Origin: Homarus americanus
Lineage: Eukaryota > Arthropoda > Malacostraca > Decapoda > Nephropidae
Assembly: GCF_018991925.1 (NCBI RefSeq)
Contig: NW_024744357.1
Span: 3,109,706-3,173,705, forward strand
Direction: 5' to 3'
DNA length: 64,000 bases
A model generated the notes under the pieces. That model ran no database searches. It worked only from the letters and a program-made list of their open reading frames with translations, and was not told the DNA's origin. Below are positions 35,441-49,404 of this stretch, one piece after another. Position 1 is the stretch's first letter. Each line of letters opens with the position of its first letter. Both the position numbers and the translations under genes were made by a program.

Positions 35441-36935
35441 AAACTTCATGAACTAAAGGTCGAATGGTGGAAAAATAAAGCGTGTGAAATGCAAAAACTT
35501 GCAGATCAACCTAAGATGCGAGAATTCAATTCCACTAAATCAATGTATGACCCAACTACCCATGGCGCTGGCCCCCTCTGCTAATCCAATTAAAGATGAA
35601 GAAGGCATCCATCAGCACTGGAAAGAGCACTACCATTCGCTGCTCAACCGAAACACGGATGTGGATGTCCTGACTACCCAGCAGGTCCCTCAGCATCCAG
35701 AACTGACTCACCTCAGCTATCCTTCATCCCTGGATAAGGTAGCTACTGCCATCAAACAAATGAAAAATAACAAAGTCTCTGGGCCTGATGGAATGCCAGC
35801 CGAGGTGTATGAAGTAGGAGGACCTCTACTTACCAGCCGTCTCCACTCTCTCCTGCAGAATATATGATAGAAGAAGGAAATACCCCAAGATCTTAATGAC
35901 GTCACTATTTATAAGAACAAGGGAGACCGGTCAGACAGTGGCAACTATAGTGGGATCTCGCTGTTGTCCATAGCTGGCAAGAATATCCCCCTAGTCCTTC
36001 TAAACAAACTTCTTCGTGAGGCAGGAAATTTCCATCCAGAATCTCAATGTGGCTTTAAGCAATCACAATCACCATTGGCATGATCTATGCTGCCCGCTAG
36101 ATAAAACAAAATAAATGTAGAGAACAGCGTTGTGACTTGCACATGGCCTTCATTGACCTTACTAAGGCCTTCGACTCGGTCAACAGGAAAGACCTCTGGC
36201 AGACCCACGAAAATTCCTCGCCATTGTGAGGACAACTGCACGGTGGCATGAACGGCAGTGTCCTGCACAACGGTACCCAGTCTGAGTTCTTCCCAATCCA
36301 AACGGGGGTAAAACAAGGATATGCACCGGCACCAACTCTCTTTTCCATTTCCTTGGCTGCCTTCCTTACTTGTGCCAGTGCCAATTTAGCCGGCGGGGTG
36401 GGCATGCAGTACCGGATGAATGGACTTTTCAACTTAAGATTACTCTGGGCAGGAACAAAGGTGTCGGTCGCTTCCATCAGTGAACATCAGTATACAGACG
36501 ACTTCACCCTCTTCGCTCACACTAAACGCAAACTATAAGAGATCCTGAATACCTACTTAGATGCGTATGTACACTTCGGCCTTGAGGTGAATGCACGTAA
36601 GACTCAGTTTCTCTTTCAGCCTGCCGCTGGTTCAGCAACACCTCCATCCATCCAAGTTAACGGTACGAGCCTATTCAATGTCACCCACTTTCAGTATCTT
36701 TTCTCTCACTTGTCCACCACGGCAGATATCGATGAAGAGAATCAGCATTGGATCATACTGTATGTGCATCTCAACCTGTAGGGAGCTCAAATTATCTACA
36801 AATCTGCACGTATATCGATCAGTGGTCTTCCTCACCCTGCTTTATGGCAGCGAGACATGGATCACATTCAGGAGGCACCTCAAGGCACTTGAAAACTTTC
36901 ACCAACGTAGTATAAGTTCCATTTTCTGAGTTCGC
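35441..36935 (+). pseudogene. RTE LINE copy B: linker and reverse transcriptase
   Basis: The linker block (around 35450-35650) is followed by LTTQQVPQHPELTHLSYPSS, NNKVSGPDGMPAEVYEVG, frame changes, motif A as FIDLTKAFDSVNR (about 36150-36185, catalytic Asp kept), GSVLHNGTQSEFFPIQTGVK and QGYAPAPTLFSISLAA. Motif C reads QYTDDFTLFAH near 36490-36520, where Ala of YADD is Thr but both Asp remain. Post-catalytic LKLSTNLHVYRSVVF and YGSETWITFRRHLKALENFH follow. It is less deleted than copy A in the palm but has many frameshifts. Confidence 0.86.
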
Positions 36936-37440
36936 TGGAATGACAACTGTAGGAGCATCGAGGCTACCATTATCCATGAACAGCTTTGTTGGACTGGGCA
37001 TGTTACCCACATCAACGACAGTAGAATGCCAAAATAGCTACTTTACTACTTTACAGTCACCTAACGAATGGTAAACGTAATGCTGACGGGTAACGGAAAA
37101 GGTATAAAGATATTCTTAAGACAGACCTGAAAAAAGTGTCAAATTGACCTGAGAAACGATCATTCTACACCGTAACGCCTGAAGGAGCACCACACGAGAA
37201 GGTAGCAATTTTTTCCAGTTAAACCAAGGCAGACAAGTGCCAGCGCCGGAAAGACACTTCCGCCACCCCTCCCGCATTATATGTAGCCCTCCACACGTGC
37301 AACATCTGTGGACGGCCCTGCCTGTCCCATATCAGCTTCTCGAATCACCCCAGGGCTCACCTACGAAGGTGGCATTTTAATGACTCATATCATTGTAGCA
37401 TAGCTGGATGATCGTCATACTCGATTCCGAGTGACAGCAA
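36936..37440 (+). pseudogene. RTE LINE copy B: C-terminal zinc finger and 3' end
   Basis: Blocks equivalent to the copy A tail (SIEATIIHEQL near 36955) lead to a finger, CNICGRPCLSHISFSNHPRAH, near 37300-37362. The 3' untranslated phrase catactcgattccgagtgac at 37416-37435 is shared with copy A. Confidence 0.78.
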
Positions 37441-37471
37441 AGTAGTACTAGTAGTAGTAGTAGTAGTAGTA

Positions 37472-37513
<42 letters not shown>
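37441..37513. repeat. (TAG)n then (GT)n tail of RTE copy B
   Basis: About ten TAG units followed by about 19 GT units, the same order as at the end of copy A. Confidence 0.92.
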
Positions 37514-37517
<4 letters not shown>

Positions 37518-38068
37518 TTTTCTACCTAAGCATTCCAGCCTCCTTCTGTCTCAGAAAACAATATCTCTCTCTTAGAGCGAAATTTGTATACATTTTTCCG
37601 GTTGAAATCGAATATTGGTGCCGCGCGCCCTCTGCTGGCGGGTCTTGTATCGTTCCACTATTTTAAGGAAGCTTTCTTCTGTTTCCTTCCTTTATTGTTG
37701 TTCTTGTACCTTATCTTTCTTTATTACTTGTTTCCTTTCTATATTTATCTTTCCCTCCTCTCCTTTTTTCAGGGGTGGGGGCAGGGGGGGTGGGATGATG
37801 GGTGATAAGAAATGTGAGTGATTTATTCTGTTTTATTTATTCTTTCTTTTTTGTGCAATTGTTTTTTCGTATCCTCCCTTTGTCCTGTGCCATCCAGGAA
37901 GTGCTTGTTGTCTGTCAGTTAGTGTGTCAGTTTGTTCGGGAGTTGTGAACATGGCAACTCAAACATATGACAACGTGTTAAGTAAATATGGCAAGGCCTG
38001 TATGTCAATATATTATTCCTTACCACAGATGGAATGGATATTATTTTCACTTAATATTTTATATATAT
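37514..38068. other. Unannotated intronic DNA
   Basis: T-rich with a short G-rich patch (37770-37800). Nothing recognised. Confidence 0.4.
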
Positions 38069-38240
38069 GTAACTGGTCGGGAATGCAGTGGAAGAGACCC
38101 TCAGAATACCAAACCAGCACAAACAAAATTAACAGAATATTTACCTTGACCTGGACTGGTGTTCCTGAGATTGGGGTTAAAGAGACGCGCTGGTAATGAT
38201 TTGACACTTGTATTACTCAATAGCACCACCCCTACCGCAC
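38069..38240. repeat. Dispersed repeat family X, copy 1
   Basis: Shares ordered phrases with 49405-49660 and 59299-59555: gtaactggtcgg near the start, gaatgcagtggaag, ccagcacaaacaaaatta, gattggggtta, gagacgc, and gacacttgtatt. The family is not identified. Confidence 0.75.
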
Positions 38241-40585
38241 TAAAAAAGATATTAATTGCACCAGACATAATAATTCATTTAGATTAGTCCCTCAACATAT
38301 CCTTCATCGCTAGACACCACGATTAATAGCACAATAATTCATTTGGAATAATTCCCGAACAAATCTTTCACTGTTAGACACTCCTACCATCAGCATATGA
38401 AAATATAACTCTGGTCCCAATATGAGATCACCAGCTCAGGAGTTGCTGAAGTCAAGGGTCGCGCTTCCCTGAGTTTAAGCCCACTGACACTCCCATTAAA
38501 ACACAACCCGACGGATCCTTACCTCAGCGCTCCTCGTCGCTCATTACATATACTATGTATAGAAGGATGATCACCGATTTTCTTTGAAAACAACTGAATA
38601 GGAATAATTTTGTGTTTTTATTGCTACAACTCAATGTAAATTAACGCGCTAATGATAAAATTTCATTTCAGGCATCGTTACTGTCATAGATAGCACAATT
38701 ATACCTAATGTATGTTAGTTAAGCTCGGTTACCTCAGTTATCTCAACCTTCTGATACATAAGGCTAATTTGTGTTAATAGTTACTGTATGCGGTCAACTT
38801 CTGTGGAGGAAACTTCAAGCGTAAAAGACGTGAAAATGAAACAAGAAATAATTATCTAAACTAAGCTTGAGAACGACCCCACGAAGACACTCATGAACAA
38901 AAGCAATGACATTACACCTACACCAACTAAGCAAGACAGTGTAGATAGTGTACGTGTTTATATATATATATGATTTCACCTTGCCAAATGGTATGGTAAG
39001 TGTGAAGCTCTATCATGTTGATTATATCAAGCAGTATGTATCAGCGGATCACTTCTAACTGGTAACTCTGAATGGTGACTCCACAGTTCATATTATTATA
39101 TAACTGAATTCAGAATCAAGAAGAAGAAAGGTCTCTGAGGAAGTAGTGACCCAGGTTTGTGTCTGGGGAGGGGTGAGTCAGTCGGTCGCCAGGTCTCCCC
39201 ACTTCATTATTGATCCTCAATACGACGCCTTACCCCACCTTCCACCCCTTCACCACCACTCACATCCCACGCAAGCAAGTACATAACATATTCTTACTTC
39301 ATGCACGCATTCCTTTACTGTATGCTACCTCCCTAAACTCTCACTTTATATATGGTTCCTTTGTTGTCTTGAACATAAACTCTGACGTATTTCCGCGCAC
39401 ACAGATTGTATGTTATTTCCTCGCAATCTCTTTTTTTTCTTAATATGGAAACTCTTAAATTGTCTTCTTTCTTCGCAGGCAATCTCTTATTCCTTCGTTC
39501 GCAAACTCTCATAATCTCACATGCAAGATTTATTTTCCCTCACTCAATCTTTGAGTTCCTTCCTTATACTAACTCACCGTTTTCAAAGCAAACTCTTTTT
39601 TCTCGTACACCTCTCCTCACTTTCTTCCAATTACTTTCGCTAGGTAGTTAACATTCATTTGGTACTCAAAGAATAACTTCTTTATAGAAATTCAGCTGTT
39701 TTTTTTCTTTGCTCTTAAATCCATACATGCTTCTGTGTTTATTTTTTACTCCTCAAAGATGACTAAAAATGAAGCAATATGATTTATTAATGGATACACT
39801 GCGGTACACCCATTTATCTCTCAGTCTTTTGCTCTATTATTGAGGCACTATACACTATATATTCTCATCTATATTACTGCGGACCTTAAGTTGGTTCTTG
39901 TGATATTATGGAACATATTTTGAGTATTGCAGTTTTGGATTTAATTAAAAAAATAGCTGGATTTTATAATAAACTGTACTTAATAAATAATTCCATTAAC
40001 CCACACACACACACACACACACAAGAATGATAACATACCATAACTTTTATATTTCTGTCTTCTGAACAGTAAGAAGAAAAATAATGTTTCCTCTCAAAGA
40101 TCACCTCCACGTAGATATTCCCCTTCTATTTAAACATTCTGTATCTAGATGTGTTGGGTCGTAACATCTCTGCCGGGGCCTTAACCCAACACCACTCTAC
40201 CCACTCCTGTTGAATGGGTATTGATTCCAAGCTTGTGGAGAGGTTATCGCTACGAATTTGTTGCTCCGAAGATCATACTGAAGGAGGATTCGATGCGCCT
40301 GAAATATCTACGTTTGAGAATTGGTGAACTTGAGGTACTGTTGCTTCGGATTTGGTTCTCTGAGATGTCAATAATAAAGATTGGGTGTGTCAGAGATACC
40401 GCTGAATCAGACTCGGTTCAGTGATTCTGAGATACATTTGTTTCTGATTCCATAAATCTAAACTGAAGTGCTTCACATTATTTATTCCTGGGATTTTGTT
40501 TTCTCTAAATGATTGATATTTTGAATTCGTAAGTCTAAGCGTTTCTAATATTTTAATAGAAATTCATGACTTGTTTTGTTGCCCA
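38241..40585. other. Unannotated intronic DNA
   Basis: Contains a short (CA)n run at 40002-40022. A 67-codon frame at 40221-40424 has no family features. No transposon recognised. Confidence 0.35.
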
Positions 40586-40736
40586 GAGAAGAGAGGAGAA
40601 GAGAGGAGAGGAGAGGAGAGGAGAAGGGAGGAGAGGAGAGGGGAGGAGAGGAGAGGGGAGGAGAGGAGAAGGGAGGAGAGGAGAGGGGAGGAGAGGAGAG
40701 GGAGAGGAGAGGAGAGGAGAGGAGAGGAGAGGAGAG
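40586..40736. repeat. (GAGAG)n purine array
   Basis: About 150 bp of gagagg/gagaggg units with no pyrimidines on the plus strand until 40737. Confidence 0.95.
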
Positions 40737-41790
40737 TGTTAGATTTACATTCATCAAAAACACAACTTCAAACAAATTGCTTTTTTGGTACTATTCTATC
40801 GGAAGTAGTGCTTTCGAGATTTCTCTGTCCTGTCTTTGCTCTTCAGAAATGCCTTTGCCTTTAATTCGGTTTTCCCGAAATATATTTTCATGGTAATCGT
40901 GATATAAATGATAATTTTAGAGTCGGTTATCAAAGAGATTTTAATCGTCTTAATACACCCCATTCTGAGATATTTAATCATCTATATCATAGCTTCTCGG
41001 GGTTCAATGGTTCGAAAGCGATATATGTACTGTACTTCGGATTCATCGATCTTCCTTTTTTCTGTTCATATAAGGAGGGTTAAGTTGATGTTGCAATTTT
41101 TCGTTCATCTGGTTTCCAAATTGGTTTACATCGATTTTCAGTGAGCTTGCATTTGTTTATCATCTAATACATGATTATGCTAAATTTTAATTAGGTGAAT
41201 ACTGATCACGTATTCATGGTGCAAAAATTGAGTTGTTTATAAAAGGGGGGAGAATGAGAGGGCAGTGGGGGGGGGGGCGAATATCGGAAGTTACCTGGTT
41301 GGGGACAATAGACCTTGTTGTGCAGGTGGGTGGGGAGTGTAGCATGTCACACCTAGGCAGGGAGAGGAAATATCAAAGATTTACGCTAGATAACAAACGT
41401 TCACAGATAAACAATTACTATTCATCCCATGCTTGTTAACCCGTAAGATTATCAGAAACATTTTAATCACCAAATATTATTTTTTGACGTGTCAGTTATT
41501 TTACCAAACATCTGCTGAATCCATCATCTGTGTAGTGGGCATAGAACAACTCAAACAAAGTGTATAATAATGTTCCTTATTATATGTTCTTGTTCTGTTT
41601 GTTTATTTATGTTTATATGTATTTGTGCTGAGTGTTAATATGTCTATATGTGTATGTACTGTACAGTATATGTGTGTGATTGAATGTAATCGCAAATGAA
41701 ACTATATACAGTATATATAAGTACATATTATGTACTGTACATACCTAGGTCTGTATGTATATGTGTATGTATTTCTTGCGTGTGTGTGTG
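40737..41790. other. Unannotated intronic DNA
   Basis: A short G-run at 41268-41277. Nothing else recognised. Confidence 0.4.
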
Positions 41791-41837
41791 TGTGCGTGTC
41801 TATAATTTTTTCTTGTGTGTATGTGTCTTTATTTTTG

Positions 41838-41889
<52 letters not shown>
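41780..41889. repeat. (GT)n-rich microsatellites
   Basis: Two GT runs; the main one is at 41839-41889. Confidence 0.95.
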
Positions 41890-41892
<3 letters not shown>

Positions 41893-42006
41893 CAACTGTT
41901 GTCTCACAATTTAACCCTCCGTACAATTGGGTCCCAGCTTTAGGGCTCTGCTGCACGTGAGCTGTATGTTGACAAGAACTGCCTGGAGGAGAGAGGAAAG
42001 GGTAGA

Positions 42007-42009
<3 letters not shown>

Positions 42010-42063
<54 letters not shown>
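42010..42063. repeat. (GA)n microsatellite
   Basis: About 26 GA units. Confidence 0.97.
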
Positions 42064-42067
<4 letters not shown>

Positions 42068-43435
42068 GAGGGGGAGAATTATGAAAGAAACAAATGGAGA
42101 CAACAACACCAAAGAAAAAATATGAAAGAAAATTAAAGACAGAAATATGAACATGAAGAAGGAAAGACAAAAATGGGAAAGATACAGATATAGGCATGGT
42201 GAGAGGAGAAGGGAGGGATACTCCACACAATCAGTGAAGCAGTTGTCGGTCAGGCGGACTATTCCCGTTGAAAAAATACAATAAAATAAAATAAGAAGCT
42301 TCTGCACTATATTTCAGAACAGTTCTCTCATGAAGCCTCTACTTAGATCACTGCCAACATCATCCCAACCACCTGACTGCTACTGGTTAACCAATTATAT
42401 CAATGATGTCATTAGCGTCGAAAGAAAATTTGAGCTTCACATGACGATGGCAAATTATGTTTCACTTAATACAATAAGAAATTATAATTACAGTGTACCC
42501 GGCAGGTTTAAAACAAAGACTGCACAGGTAGCCGAAAGATTGCACTGTTGCTAATTAATCGATTTTGTTGCTTGATAGGTCTCAGTTTTCGCGTTTTTTT
42601 TACATTAAGCAACATTATTTTCTTACACTATTTACTGTACTAATCCTACATCTTGAGGGTTTTCTATCAGCAAAATTCTATTAAATAAACTTACATAATA
42701 TTAATGATTCAAATCTTGCTACTTAATTGGTTTGGCAAACCTGCTTTGGATTTCACCCAGATTGCACTGCGTGCCACTAATGTTCAGCTCAAAGTCGAAC
42801 TGATCAGCTCATTGACGAGTAGTTAACTTGTTCTGATCTGTTGAGGTGGTCAGTATATGTTCCAGTGAAGGGATGAAAGCAGGAGGAGTGGAGAGCATTA
42901 CTGTTATCTCCTCTCTCTCCTACGTACAGCGTCTATAACACATAAAACATTAAGTATTTGCTTTAAGAAAGAACTATACCCTAATAAAATATAATCAAGA
43001 TGAAGGAAGTATCACAAGAAGTAGTCGTTGCAATATCTCTTCTTTTTTTTTAAGAAAAAAAATAGTTTACTCTAAAGTAGTGTATTTATGTCATTAGTGA
43101 GTATAAAGGTTATGTGAATTATTTATTTTTAATATTTTACAAAATGCCCTTCGGAAAGGTTAAAATGCGTTGACTTCCTGGACTCTGCCCCAGACCCTTC
43201 TAGCGTATTGGTTCTCGTCTTTGGCGCTCGCGTATATAACCCATCACTTAATTTCCACCTGTTAAGAAATTGCCACCACACCCCTGGATACATCCCACTT
43301 GGACGATTTCCAAATATACATAATTCAAGAATATAAACTAAACAAGACAAGAATTCAGAATAACACCACAAATGAAATTATGCAATTACCTTCAATGAAC
43401 ACAAACGGTGTCTATTTATCATTACCTTTACGGAA

Positions 43436-43438
<3 letters not shown>
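42064..43438. other. Unannotated intronic DNA
   Basis: Nothing recognised. Confidence 0.4.

Positions 43439-43523
<85 letters not shown>
43439..43523. repeat. (TA)n microsatellite
   Basis: About 42 TA units. Confidence 0.97.
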
Positions 43524-43526
<3 letters not shown>

Positions 43527-44054
43527 GGACTAGTTTGTATATAGGTACGAAAATATAGATATAATGCAATTTGTAATAAATAGCATCATTACTAAAGTAG
43601 CTAAAATTTACTTGTCCAATTTTACCTAACAATTTAATTTGCTTATATCATGATAATTAAACAACGACCTACTGGAAAAGGGCAAGTTTTAACATTTATT
43701 TATTAATTCCTATTAAATTATGGCAGTAAAATAAAAAGTAATCTGTACTTGGCAAAAACGCCATTTGAATTTTTAAGGCTTAATCAAAGAAATTATCTCA
43801 AAATAACTGCACACAAATATAAAGCCACTGCTCAGTGGGGATGGTGCGTGTCGTGTTCGGCGCCACTATTCAGAGAACTCCTCTCTGGGGAAAGCCACCA
43901 CGGAAGGCTGGCAACTTGCCAGTACTACCTAGGGGGCCAGAGGGTTTTACCAGTCATGGAGTGATGTATAAGCTAGCCGCCAGAAATTATATCTATACGC
44001 ATCTAAGATTATAATCCAGGTTGCAGTGTCAGTAAATAATGAATTTACAAATTG

Positions 44055-44940
44055 GTTTTAAGTTAGACAGGGAGTAATACAAGGCTGTGCTATATCTCCA
44101 ACATTGTATAATATATATTCAGAATTTCTAACGAGAGAAGTTATAAGTGATAATGAATGAATAAAAGGTAATGGTAAAGTAAAATCTAATATACGCTATG
44201 CAGATGTTGCTGCTCTTATCACCGACAGTGAAGAGGCGTTACAAAAACGGGTTAATAGATTAATGGAAAAAGGTGAAGAATATGGGTTAAGAGTTAAGAC
44301 GAAAATAAGGGTTGTTTTCAAATTGGAAATAAATCCCAAAATAAAAATTATGGTAAGGCAACAGGGAACTTTAACAAGTGGGAAATGTTATGTATTTGGG
44401 TAAGCAACATTAATTGTGATGGTAGATGTGCGAAGTAAATCATAACAAGAATAGGGCAAGCATAAACAGCATTTAATAACCTAAAAGACCAAATAAAAAG
44501 GATATTAACTTCAAATTGAGAAATAAAGGGACCTTACAGGGACCATAAAGAGTAAATTAGAGTCCTTTGAAATGTGGTGTTATAGGAGAATGTTAGGAAT
44601 AAGTTACACTGACAGAAAAACAAATGAAGAAGTACTAAGGTTAGCAAAAACTTCCAGAGAAATACTTGAAATGTACAGAAAACGAGAAATCAGATACTTT
44701 GGCTATATAAATAAGGATAAGGGGATAATATAACAGAAATTTTAAGGGGTAAAGTTGAAGGTAGGAGGGCCAGGGGAAGGAAAAACTGGGGTAGATAAAT
44801 GAAAGAAAAGACTGGGTCCCCAAAGAGATACAGAACCTTTGAGTATTGGTAAAAACAGCCCGAGAACGATTAGAGTGGAGGACTGTGGTCGCCAACCCTC
44901 AGATACGAGTACAATACTTTTTTGATTGAGCTACCGGGCT
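44055..44940 (+). mobile_element. LINE reverse transcriptase fragment, different family
   Basis: From 44055 the plus strand reads VRQGVIQGCAISPTLYNIYS, then SNIRYADVAALITDSEEALQ (motif C as YADV, so the second catalytic Asp is lost), then NRLMEKGEEYGLRVKTKI. Later frames give IGQA.TAFNNLKDQI, ESFEMWCYRRMLGISYTDR, TNEEVLRLAK, REIRYFGYINKDKG and KVEGRRARGRKNW. This is the standard C-terminal order of an RTE/L2-like LINE, but unlike copies A to C. Stops and shifts are frequent. It lacks the 5' half. Confidence 0.85.
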
Positions 44941-45016
44941 TAATTAGTTTATGTGGAAAATAATTGTTCATGTTCTGCAGCTAAAGAAAAAACACTGGTT
45001 TGGAATGTGGTTTCTC

Positions 45017-45151
<135 letters not shown>

Positions 45152-46603
45152 TCGAAAATCTTTAGTGTCATTTTATTGTCCAGACACTCCTGTTCCTATG
45201 ACTCTACAGTTCAAAGCTTTTGGTAAATATTACTTTTGGGAACGAATACTGAGAGAGGGTTTGTGTTACGTAAGAAAGGTAAAAGTATGTCACCAGTGTT
45301 CCTCGTGGATCTCTGGGGGAGGAACGATATAACATAAAGCTCTTCACTGTAGAAGAGGGAGGGAAGAATCATTTCGGCAGACGTGAAAGGGAGGCAAGTT
45401 ATTTGTTACCGACGTCCGCTCACGTGGCCCATGAAAATATGTCTAAGAAGTATTGACATTCTTTCAGTCTACCTGTGACAGCCTTGTATTGATTTTCTTC
45501 TTTTTCAAATAATTATTTTGCCATGTCTTACTAGTGATAAAAGGTAATAGGAGTAGGCTTCCAGTATTAAGTGTATTGTAACAAATAGATAGGTTACATA
45601 AATATGTTGGTGACCCCATTACTGAAGGTCAAAGGTCAGGAGTCAGTAACCAAGGAGTTCCAAATTAAGAAATAAGAGACGTATGGCTGATGATGATCTT
45701 AAGCCTTTGTCTTTAAAGTAAAAATTTCTTTCGTAGTATTTGTATGTCTGAAAATCAATGACGAAGATACTACGGTGCGCTTACTTGGTTGTTTCATCTT
45801 AGTGGGTGTTGCTCCTTCAGGACACTCCCTGGACTCACTCGGTGAGGTGTAGTGATGGGCCGAGTCTGGGTGAATTTGTCTTTAGACTGGACATGGTGGT
45901 TAAAAACACACGTCTTGGTTTCATCAATTTGAATAATTTGTATTCTGAGGCCTGTCAAATTTTAGTCAACTTAAGCACTGCATTCCGAAATATGAAAAGT
46001 CATTGATCCCTCAATATGAGTAATATATTCCAAGATATGAAAAGTCTTATATCCTTCAACTCAAAGTGACGTCCTCTAAATGCTCCTGAAGAATGAAAGT
46101 GTACTATATATAACTTATTCCCATCAACCTTTATATTGTTTTCTTGGGGTAAAAAATTTGACGTCGAATTTAAGTCTTCACAGCTAGATAAAACACTAGT
46201 TCAGTAATCCACCCTGGATGGTATTTACCTAAACACTGATAGGTGTGATTTAATAATCTTCTAGATTTCATAAAAGAATTTATCGGAAAAATACATATAT
46301 TTATCTTCGCTTTGTTTTATTGTCGTATTCGAACATTTCCCGTGTGAGTAAAAACATTTATCTCCACTCTAGTGATTCCCGACTTCCTGTTGGGGTCAGA
46401 AAATGGTGTTAAGCTCTCTGTGTGAGCACAACGTTAATATACCATCTATTGTCAAAATAATATACAACGCCTGATTTATGTACTGTACAGCCCTGTAAAA
46501 GTATTCAACGCATATCAATTTGTCTAAATCAAATGTAAGTTTGTATGTTTTCAATCACCAGCTGCAACTCTCTTATTAAACTGTTTATTATTATTATTTT
46601 TGC
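45152..46603. other. Unannotated intronic DNA with one possible microexon
   Basis: The only item of note is 45821-45841, a 21-base segment between gctccttcag and gtgagg (see findings). No other signal seen. Confidence 0.35.

Positions 46604-46643
<40 letters not shown>
46604..46643. repeat. (CA)n microsatellite
   Basis: About 19 CA units. Confidence 0.97.
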
Positions 46644-46647
<4 letters not shown>

Positions 46648-46859
46648 TGGTGTCAGACGACTAGCTTCGCGTGAGTGATCCAAGATGCTTACTGGACTCT
46701 TAAGTCTCACTGAGGCATAACGCTGTTGACACGGTACAGTCAAGAGTGGCATTCACTAAGTAGGCCAGTTTGGCTCCCACTTAGTAGGCCAGATGACACA
46801 CACGAAGTAGATAAACGGATTCCATGGCCACAGTAGAGCTATACGCACCACAAATTGTT

Positions 46860-48472
46860 AGACACCCGACAGCTGAGGCACCAGACAAGCCAGACACACA
46901 GCTGAGGCACCAGACATGACAGACACACACAGCTGAGACACTAGACATGGCAGACACACAGCTGAGATACCCAACATGGCAGACACACAGCTGAGGCACC
47001 AGACATGGCAGACACACAGCTGAGATACCCAACATGGCAGACACACAGCTGAGACACTAGACATAACAGACACACAGCTGAGGCACCAGGATGGCAGACA
47101 CACAGCTGAGGCACCAGACATAACAGACACACAGCAGGCACCAGAGCCAGACACAAGCTGAGGCACCAGACATGCAGACACACAGCTGAGGCACCAGACA
47201 TGGCAGACACAGCGACACACTAGGCATGACACACACAGCTGACACAGACATGGCAGACATGTGACACACAGAGGAGGCACCAGACATGCAGACAACTGAG
47301 ATACCCAACATGGCAGACACACACAGCTGAGACACTAGACATGGCAGACACACAGCTGAGGCACCAGACATGGCAGACACACAGCTGAGACACTAACATG
47401 GGGAGCCAACAGCTGAGGCAACCAGACACATAAGACACACAGCGAGATACCCAACATGGCAGACACACACAGCTGAGACACTAGACATGGCAGACACACA
47501 GCTGAGGCACCAGACATGGCAGGACACACAGCTGAGACACTAGACATGGCAGACACACAGCTGAGGCACCAAACATGCAGACATACAGCTGACAGCTGAG
47601 ACACACAGCTGAGACACTAGACATGGCAGACACACAGATGAGACACCAAACATGCATACAGCTGAGACAATAGACATGGGAGACACACAGCTGAGACACT
47701 AGACATGGCAGACACACAGCTGAGGCACCCATGGCATGTGAACACCACAACACAGAGACACTAGACATGGCAGACACAGATGGGCACAGACATGCAGACA
47801 CACAGCTGAGACACTGACATGCAGACACACAGATGGACACCGACAGACCTGCTGAGGCACCAGACATGGCAGACACACAGCTGAGACACTAGACATGGCA
47901 GACACACACAGCTGAGGCACCAGAAATGGCAGACACACAGCTGAGGCACCAGACATGGCAGCACAGCTGAGGCACCAGACATGGCAGACATACAGCTGGA
48001 GACACTAGACATGACAGACACACAGATGAGACACCAAACATGGCAGACACACACAACTGATGCACCAGACATGGCAGACACACAGCTGAGGCACCAAACA
48101 TGGCAGACACACACAACTGATGCACCAGACATGGCAGACACACAGCTGAGGCACCAAACATGGCAGACACACAGCTGAGGCACCAGACATGGCAGACATA
48201 CAGCTGAGGAACCAGACATGGCAGACACACAGCTGAGGCACCAGACATGGCAGACACACAGCTGAGGCACCAGACATGGTAGACATACAGCTGAGGCACC
48301 AGACATGGCAGACACACAGCTGAGGCACCAAACATGGCACATTGGCCACAGCTGAGGCACCAAACATGGCAGACACACAGCTGAGGCACCAGACATGGCA
48401 GACATACAGCTGAGGAACCAGACATGGCAGACACACAGCTGAGGCACCAGACATGGCAGACACACAGCATGG
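46860..48472. repeat. 30-bp minisatellite with a CAGCTG in most units
   Basis: Roughly 50 units of the type catggcagacacacagctga plus ggcaccagac (30 bp). The right third (48050-48470) is very regular; the middle (47100-47850) has many small deletions. Since 30 is a multiple of three, Cys/Leu/Val-rich frames are open on the minus strand in all three phases, which shows that none is a gene. Confidence 0.97.
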
Positions 48473-49404
48473 ATCGATGACTGGAGTGTTACCTGCAACA
48501 CCGGGGATATTTTTCGAGATATTTATTTATCTAATATAAACTTTATGTTTTATTTAATATTTTTTTAATTACCTTTTATAACATATTAATTTAACTTTTT
48601 TATGGTAATAATTAATATTATACCAAAAAAATTTATTCGTCTTAATTTTTTTCATCTTACACAGGTATATCTTAATTAGATAAAACGTGGATTATTACTC
48701 GCACCTGTAGAGGGAAAACGTGTTATTTATAGATGTGAGAGAAGGAGATATTGTACTACAGTGTATTCATGGGCACCAACAGAGAGGACTTATCCCTGAT
48801 CACATTAATTAATTTACGTATGTGAAATGGGTTAATAACCTTACCTAAACAATCCAGTATAAATTAATCTAGCTACGTTAGGTTAGGGTGGCATGGGTCG
48901 GGTTAGATTAGATTAGTGTTTGTTTGTGTTAAGATATGAACATATTTTATGAACTGGGCAAAATGACTGATCATTTTGTGAAATGGTAAATATTATAATC
49001 GGGGTGAAACATATATAACATTAGGCAAAACACCCTAAAGATTAGGAAGAGAGACCTTACTTGACTTGACCTGACTTGAAGGTGGCCACATGACTTTCTT
49101 CCTGTAAGCGTGGTGGAGAACTAATCGACCTAGAAAAATAAAATCTAAAGATATCCTCCCAGTGGAGTGTGAGGCGGAGCAAGTATTGTAGTCTTGTGGT
49201 ATTAAAGATGTGATGTCGTCCCCGGTGGTCGTCTCAGGTTTAAACAATATTGATATTCTCACGCCCAGCTGAGCCTTACTGGCGCCATAACATGAATTTT
49301 CTGATGTACAGTACTGGTTGGTGCTGTACAGTGTATTTAATACAGTAACCAATGTTTTTATATTATTTGTTCTCTTTTCTCCCACTAATTATATACTGTG
49401 TGTA
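48473..49404. other. Unannotated intronic DNA
   Basis: AT-rich with one ttaggttaggg phrase near 48880. Nothing else recognised. Confidence 0.4.

Noticed and set aside
46860..48472. CRISPR-like array
   Set aside because: Units are directly tandem without unique spacers, and the genome is eukaryotic.
46860..48501. Many overlapping Cys/Leu/Val-rich minus-strand frames
   Set aside because: They come from a 30-bp repeat open in all three phases, which cannot all be coding.
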